Of a DNA stretch of 64,000 nt, positions 52,101-61,100 are shown one piece after another. The notes beneath the pieces were generated by a model, which was not told the origin of the DNA, did not search any database, and saw nothing but the letters and a program-made list of their open reading frames with translations. Source of the DNA: Hymenolepis diminuta. Its lineage: Eukaryota > Platyhelminthes > Cestoda > Cyclophyllidea > Hymenolepididae. Made by a program: the position numbers and the translations under genes. Location: NCBI GenBank assembly GCA_900708905.1, contig CAADRB010000025.1, positions 1,733,026 to 1,797,025 of the forward strand, given 5' to 3'. Positions within the stretch are counted from its first letter, which is position 1, and the number at the start of each line of letters is the position of its first letter.

Positions 52101-55100
52101 TCGAAACACTCCTGACAGCCAAAATTCTTGAGCAATAAATTCTGAAAAATTTGATATTAGCAACATGATGCTGTTACAAACTGGACAAAGTTGTCCTCAA
52201 ATGGATTCTGCAGACCCCTGCAGATCGGCAAACAGTAATGTTATCTTTCGTTTCGTGACTGTCTTCAATTCATATTTCAACCTTAAATACCCCGTAGATA
52301 GAGTTAAGCTTGGCATTGTAAGTTCGATGTTACGTCTCATTTTGCGACCTAGTCACCCCCCTTTAGGAAGTCTTCTATCTGAGCACTTCTGTTACTAAGC
52401 GGGCAATATATATGATATTACTCCATGAGTATGAACTAAATTTTAGTGATTCGACAGTGATTTGACATATTTACACAAAGTATATTTCTCATAATCACTT
52501 AGGTACTTTCAGTACTATATCAGTGCTAATGTCAACCTTCATCCAAGTTCTCAAAAATGCGTTTAAAATTCGATAATATTATTCCTTTACCAATATTACA
52601 GCCAATTGTCACCACTTTTTGAGCATAAAGCTTCAGGGCCTAATTCTAGTTTTGTATTATTCTACGGTACAAATATTCATTTATTTACAATTTTAGGGAC
52701 TTAAGTCCGCCTATTTGCCATATTTTCAGCATATTTCATCACTGTTTATAAGTGAATTTCTAGTCTTATTGCTGAAGATCAAATGATGAAACTGCATCCA
52801 TATTTTTGCAGTAGAGTTTTCGTTCTTATCACGTGATACACGAGCTATCTATAGATTTAAGAAAAAAGAGTTTGTCTTCGAATATTCGGCCTAATTTAGA
52901 CCAAAGATGCATCTCTTCAAAATTGATTGAAATAAATCAAAATCTTGTACAACATGAGAGTGATTCTAAATTTTTCTCAATAAATTGATCTTATCTTGAT
53001 TTAAGAAAGAGATCATGAGGAAACTGATTCAAATAGCATCATTGAATAACGCTTTCTGAACTTTATACGACTTAAATAATCTTACATTGGATACAAGCAA
53101 ACAAATAGTAGGGCAATATCGTTGGGAATAGGGGAAAAATGGAAAGAAGTTGGCAAATTTAAACAAAATAACAAATAAGCTTAAATTATAAATTCTGCAT
53201 TCCACTTTCATCTCAAACAACGGGTCAATAACCCCATCTACGCTGGTCTCTTTACTATGGCATCTACCAACTTTAAAGGCAACTGGGTGTACTTTTGATT
53301 CATTGAGGAATAAAAAGGCCTAAATTTGATACATCATAACAAAATTTAAATATTGATAGGAACTACTCTTGCTTTTGGCACCACCAGAACCCCGACTTTC
53401 TTCAGAGAACGATCCAGCCGTATTCTCCATGGGGGCGAATTGGAGCGAGGACTTTTTGGAGGAAACTGAGGAGGAAGAAGGATGCATAAAGGCATGGATG
53501 AGCGAAGAGATGAGAGGTGCAGAAAGGCGTTTCCTGAAACCCATTTTATAAGGCTCCTCATCCTCTGACGGTCGATTATCTCCTGTGAAAAGACGTACTC
53601 GGGAAACGACTATTCGGACCTATAGAAAAACAGAAGAATAAAATTAGAATGCTATGTTGTGCAAGTGTTCCTCATTATATTTGCGGCGGTTCCCCGAATT
53701 AATCTAAGTCACTGAAAATGTACAGGAAACTCCCTCGTTTATGTGCTACCTGTTAAAATTACGGCAGACAATAAACCCAAAAATACGGTTCCTCTTGCAC
53801 AAAAAGTGAATAGACGTACTCAGTAATTCTCTGATCTTCTGACTTCCAGGCTAGCAAGTTAGCGGCACGGGGTGATTCGAAATTTAAAGGTCCCAGGTTT
53901 TGCGGTTAGTAGCTTAAAAATGTGGATACCCTCTTTATCTATAGGGAGCGTCTAATCGTATATAGCCATTACACCATATTGAGGGCAATCCGATGCTGAA
54001 CTTACGCGATCGTTAAGATATTTGTCTGTGGAGAGGTCGCATGGCTCTGACACTTATGGGTGCACATCCCTGAGCAGAATGGCCAACTGCACTCGTGAAA
54101 TCTGACTAATGAACGGGAAGGGTGGGATATAAATTTCTTACCAGGCAGTCTCTATAAGGTACTCCCTGCCCAAGATAAGCGTTAGAAAGTATTTTTTGAA
54201 TGGTTTATGAGTTAAACAAGAGATAAACCGATCGCAAATTTAGTCAAGAAAGCTTGATCATTCATCTCCCAATACATTTTTCCTTTGTCTTCTCTCGATA
54301 ACCACAGCCACTTACTTTCTATTTAACACACTTTAGTATGTATAACTGGGCACATGCGTCAAGGTAAACGTGAATAGTTTAACTTGATTCAATCAGAAAT
54401 CAAAGTTATTTTCAGATAGAGATGCAAATATGAAGATAATTTAAAAAATAAAAGAACACAAGTAAAATAATGTGCTGATTAATAAATAAGTCTTAATGGC
54501 ATATTTTTTGCTTATGTATCGTTTGAATGGAAAGGTTCAAATAAAAAATTAGATTAAAAAAATGCAAAAAATCATAATTTACAATTTACTGCAGCAAGAA
54601 AAATAACCAGTTTAGCGGTTTAAATTTGGTCAAACTCTTTCTAGGGAGAAGTGTTGAGAGAAGGTATCCTGCAGTTATATTTAGGAGGAATTCACATCCT
54701 TGCACCTTTATCGTTGACCAGGGGTTGGTCACCCGTGTCACAGGATGCGAACTGTTATACATAGATCTCTAACTTAGCAGATGCACGCGTTGACGACAGT
54801 GCCACCAACATCGATCACAAAACTTTCTCTTTAGTACTGATTTACGAAACTCCGATTAACTTTTTTTACAACTTGTTGTTGTAAATATAAATTAATATAG
54901 CTTTAAGATTAAAATTTTCCTAACCGTTAGGTGATGCTTGCTTGGTTTTTATAGATAGACTAAATTAAAATGGCAATACCAATCATNNNNNNNNNNNNNN
55001 NNNNNNNNNNNNNNNNNNNNNNNNNNNNNNNNNNNNAAATGAATTGGATTAGCTGTTCAGGAAAGAAATAATGAAATTTGAATTTTAGAGCTTGAGCTGA

Positions 55101-58100
55101 ATTGGTCACTATATGAATACTGAACAACTTAAATCCGAAATCAAATGAAGTGAAACTCTTGACACCTTAACTTTATTCCCAGAATCTTGCTCATCCTCCA
55201 CCCTTTATCTCCCATCTGACTTTACTATTACCGGACTTTATAAGCTATTCCATTGTATAAGTTGTCTTGTCGTAGATCATAATAAAACAATGGTAAAAGA
55301 TACATTACCTGATGTCGAGCGGATCTCAACCATTCTAGGACAGATTCATAGCTTGCATGAAGAGCGTCATGCCAATCAACCCGTAGAATTCGATCTCCGG
55401 CCCGAAGTGTTCCATCCTAAAATATACGAGAAAGCGAGTTCTTAGTTCCGTAAATACATATCAAAATAGCACAATTTCTTTACTTCCAAACATAAAACGA
55501 TCTATTAAGTATGAGAGTACGAGAAAAAAACTTGAATCTTGCTACTGAATTTAAAATGCAATTGTAGAGATTCCAGTTACCATTAAACACACTTCTGAAC
55601 GTTACCCTAAAACCAGGATTTTTACAATGAGAAACGCAGCGTGGGTAGAATACAGTAGATGGTTAAGGATAAAAAAATCGATACAACCTTAATACACTAT
55701 TACAGGTAGGGTAAAGGAAATAAAATTATACTAATAAGCAAGTATCATGATATCGGTCATTAAAATTTTTCATTAATTTCGGTTTTACTTCTTGTATAGC
55801 AGCTCTGAGGCATTATCAATTAAGCAAGTTATTTTGTTAAATTAAAAAAAAGGAATTTCCGAGAACTTCCTCCGTCGCTCCCTTCCCTCGCCCCTCCGAA
55901 AGTGTCATCAAATCGCTCTGTTGGTTGCTCGATTGGGAGTGATGTGAGGCGTATGGATGTAATCAATAGTTCTTTGAACTGCGTCGAACAGAACTCTGTT
56001 CCAGGGCTGATACCGGAGTTTCTGGGAAACCACCCACTGTAAAAATTCGGTCAAGGGCTCTGATAGTTGCAACAGTCTTTGTCAACAGCAGTGGCATTAC
56101 TTCTGACCACGAAGCTTGTGAGTCCACCAATTCTAAGCATGTTGCACCATTGAGAAGGCCAGCAAAATCATCATAGAAGGTCCTGTCTTTTTATATGGAG
56201 GTCTTCTAGCAGCATTTTGAAATTTGAGACAGCAGTTAACAAGCAATTCCACGTCTTTGTCCTTTCCTAGCCAGTACATGTATCCTCTGGCTAACATTTT
56301 CATTTGATTTATTCCTGGATGACTAGAGTGAAAATGTAGAACTCGTTGCTTGAGTGCAGCCAGTATGACAATAGTGAATCGAAACCTGAATCGGAGGTAA
56401 GGGCTATCGAGAAGAGAGAGAATGGAGACCTTCCTGTGAAGTCAGCGTTGAATGCAGTATTCTGTTCTAGGTATACTAAGCGAAAGCCGCGAACCAAAAG
56501 AAATGGGTAGTTCATACGAAAAGGGGGATGGAGTAATAGCAGAAAAGATGAAGGCTGTTCTTGTGAACTTCTGAAAGGCTGCTCATCCAAAACCTGATGG
56601 AAAATCTCTGGTGGAATTATTAATGGGAAGAATAAACCAAATGAATTTGCATCAATTATCTGAATGCTTCCCTCAACATGAAATAGGTCGCCATGAAGGA
56701 ATACAGAACCAAATGAGGGACCTCAAGTGACCCCTAAAAAGTTCTGCACTGAAGACGCTACTTAAAGGGAGAGGCGTCAAGGAGAAAATTTGACCGTGTA
56801 AAGTTACTAAGTGTTTTTCCTTGAACTGTAAGTCATTTTTCCCATAACAAGGAAAATTTTTGTCCCTTCTTCTTTCGGCTGGGATATTGATATGCAGAAG
56901 GTAGAAGCAATTTCATAGAGCTTGAAAATCTTTTCAAATCATACAATTATTCTTTTAATTTTCCCTTAAGTTAATTAACAAACAGCACCATTACTTATTT
57001 CAACTCCTATACCCAATGCATGTCTACCGTAATCTAAACTGAAGTCATAATTATATTCATGAGGTGGATTGAAACAACCTGGAACAACTTTTTACACATT
57101 CAAGTGAACTGTTTACTGAAATTCTTAACAAATGCTCCAGGTAGTATCAGCTTCTGGATTTTACAACCTATTTGTGAAAAAATCATAACAATGTACGGAG
57201 ATCATTTTCAAAATTTCTCTCAATCCAGGAGAATCTCATTAGATTCCGTATATTTGAGAATCCCTTATTTGTTATTCATTTCTGCTAATCTCTCCTTTCA
57301 TCAAAAAATATATCCTGTTTACACCGCGTGAAATCCCAAATTTCTCAGTCTTCTTTTAATTTATCCACACAATCTAGAAAACTTCTATCAGTGTCGATGA
57401 ATTAATTTCATCCAATTCCACACATTGACACAATTAATGGGGACAAATAAATGCACTTAAGTGGAAAATTCTGCGAAATAAAGGGTACTTACCATATCTA
57501 ATTCGAAAATGTGTAATTTTAGCACTTTCATTTAAATTCTTCAAAAAATTACTTTTTTTAGGTTTAAAAGATAAAATTTAACTCTCAATCATTGAAAACC
57601 GGACACATCGTTCCACAAGAAAATTAAATTTATCAAAACTTCACCTACTTCAATTCTGTCGCCGACTTTTCCGATCTTCCACCAGCACAGATTGATTAAC
57701 TCTTCATTAATCAAATTTACTTCTTAACCAAAAATTATTAAAGTGTGCAATTTAAAATTACTACTTTGAAATTAAGACAATTTATTATAAATGGCTCCAA
57801 CATTTTTCTTCGGTAATTAAATATTCAGAATATCGAACCGTGGATGCAGACATAAGGACACGAACAAACTCTAAATTAAACTTAATTGTAATTACTAATA
57901 TCATTATTACACGAATAGATAACAATTTAGAATTATTAATTGTAGAAGACAAAGAAAAATTGGTTAACAGAAAGCCCAACAAATGGCAAAGAGAAGGGGA
58001 TCAAAAGGATGCTGAGAGACGTCAAGATATTGAAGCGCATTACTTCATTTAATTTTCGGATTAGGGTTGTACAATATTTACCAAATGGGTAGTTCCATCC

Positions 58101-61100
58101 ATCATAATCCATCCTCTGTATTACAGTAAATGTTTGTCTCCGATGTTCAATGCTTACTGGCAGGTTATTTTAATCAAGAGGTGTCCGTCTTGCTATTTCA
58201 GTATTAATTTTTAATGAAAATTGTTAGTGCCAAAGAGACTTCCCAGTGATGTTTTTATTCCTTCATTATTGGCTCGTCAGTATAAATTGTGTATTTTTGA
58301 TTTCCTATTGCTCCAAGATTCTATATGGTAGTTATTTGTGAATACTTTTTGTCATATCTTAGTTTGGAAAATGGTCTCATGTTACATACATGCATTATAA
58401 CCAGCAAGATCTTCTAACCGTAGTGAATGCAAAATCAAACGTTGCTAAAGGGGCATAAAAGACTTTTTCCCATTTCATTATATGTGTTTTGAAGACTATT
58501 TATCCTGCCACGTGGTCATATCTTAGCAAAATATGGTTCATTATGATCTAAACTAAACTGCCTCTCCCACTGGACAGGTTTTATAATATTTTTAAACTGT
58601 AACAACTTGTAATTGTCTCAAACACAATCGAGAAAAAAGCCCTTACACATTTCATTTTGAAAAAGTAAAACGTGTTAAGCTCTCAAATTTTGGCAATAAG
58701 ATATTTCGATAGTTTATCATTACTGCCAGGAAGAACAGATTGGATTGACAGCATTTAAAATTAACGATAATTGCAAATTATACTGACATCTGCAAGATAC
58801 TGCAAGATGGCCAACACTCATTTTAAGCACCCCACCTGAAATTTATAAATTCTGCACTTCTCAGACATAAACTCACTCAAATAATCAGTAATTTAGCAAG
58901 ATTTCCTCCCAAGAAAATGTGAATTTCTCATCAAAGAGACTCCAGTAAGCTCCCTGCTTTAGTTAAATGATGCCTTCTTCAGCAGACTTCTTAATCAATC
59001 AGGATAGTTCAATTTGCAGTTTCCTTATTCCCTTTAATTCGGTCTACCTTGCAAAATGTAGAAAGGCGTGTGACGATAGATTTTATGAGATTATTATTTC
59101 GAAATTGCACACTGGTGAGACAGGGATCAAGGTGTACGTCAGAGACCACGAGATCGATGATCATCGGCGCATATTCAATGGTGTAGGTAGCCAACCCCAC
59201 TGGCAAATACTGGCCAACAAGAGGGACAGTAGAATGCGTGTCTTTCATTAGAACAATTCCAGGATATCTATCCTCCTCCCAAGTGTAGCGTTGGTAACGC
59301 TTCTACTAATGGACTTCAAAAGTTTTAATCTTATAATTGCTTAAATAAAAGTAAAATGAATTTCATGCACTGTTTGTATGCTGCTTTGTCCACATCCTGA
59401 ATGTCAGACCGTGATATTAATATTTCACAATTATGCACTTTAACAACACCGTTTTACTTGCCTGCACATTTCTCAAATCACATGAACACATAATTGGTTA
59501 CAGACACCTTCCCCTTTCGATTACCCAAGTTCTTTTTGTGCTTTCCGTGACTTCAAACAATAAAAGGACTATTATTTCAATTTCAACGAAGATAAAAAAC
59601 CGCTCTTTTGCTAAATAAGGGACATTTAAATAGATCCACATTATATAATGAGGTAATTTTTTCACCTTTGCTCAATACTCTAGTGCAGAGGGAGATTTTA
59701 TTGAAATCTAAAAAAATACAGACGGGAATAAAATAAAATAAGCAATTTAAGAAATTAGTGGAGAAATGGGTATACATTATGTCGAGAGGCCAATTGTAGG
59801 CCAAGTTTCGCGGCAAATAGAGTAATTTTCTTATGTATTTAACGGGATCACTGTTCCTTGAGCGCAATTATCAAAAAAAGACCTTCAAAGACTTCTAGTT
59901 GCTTAAATTCTTATAAGGGACAAGAGTGGTTGAAACATCACACATCAGAATGTCATCCTCAACTTGGACGTTAGATTCAATGCGAGTCTCTTCAAAAGAT
60001 ATTTATTAAAAGCATCGGAATATATTCTTCCTAGCTGAGGAGACAAAAAAGTGAGAAATCTGGAATAACATGGATAAAATTGCCCTACCCCTTTCCAAAA
60101 CTCTTCCTACTCAACTATGGTTATGCGTCTACTAATATAAATAGCACATGTATCCTACCTCTGTTAATAAATGGATATAATAATATTAAAAAACGACTGG
60201 TGACCCACTTGCATTATTAATAGCCTGATGCAGGAAAGAAGGCTGTAAAAAAGCCTCAGCTAGTCCTCGCTGATGAACATGAAAAGTTCCGCCTAAAGCC
60301 AATCAACATAAACAGGCGGAAATTTATTACTACAAACCAGACACAAACCACCAAGACACGAACGTTTTGGTGTGAACAAGCACTTTACTTATTTGCCCTC
60401 TCACCTTATTTATTTGCTAATGTATAATTCTAAATTTCGCCAAAACCTACATAAAGAAATATACCACCAGCGAATGAATGCTCTTTTTCATTGAACTTAT
60501 AAAAAAATTGCCCTAAATAAAAAAATATTTGTATATTTTTCAGAATAAATCGCGATAAAATTATCCACTTCCTCAATTAAAATCGAAATTTCTAAAGTGA
60601 TTTTAGGAAATATTTATATATTGAAATATTTTACTTAAATTCACGAAAGTACAACGAGAGCTGAAGCTCTGTTTTTTTATTTGAAGCTGGGAGCTTACCA
60701 AAGCAGCTGGACTGTTCTCCACTAACTGTTTGATGTAAATTCCGGGCTCGTTAGTGAAGCTTTTGTCCATTATCGCAAAGCCAAATCCATTTCGACCCTG
60801 GGAATTAAAGAAAAAAAGGTATTCTAGTGATTTTTATGATACTTTGAGTGGGCCAAAAATGATACGCAATCAAAGTTAGTTCAAAATCTACGCCGATAAT
60901 TGGGCTTTATGTGTAAAGAGTTGACAAGAGTTAGCATTAAGTGAATTGATGTTAAAGGGAAAAAATCCATCGAGAAGCCGCATACAACCATTCAGTTGAA
61001 TTAAATGTTCGGTAGTCTCTCAATATCCCTTTTATAGGGAGTTAAAAGTCATGAAATGAATGTTACAATGTGAGAGAGTAAACTACTCTTAAAATAACTG

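Noticed and set aside
53369..53551. Plus-strand open frame rich in Glu
   Set aside because: It is the antisense shadow of the Ser-rich linker exon of MPDZ (53619-53367).
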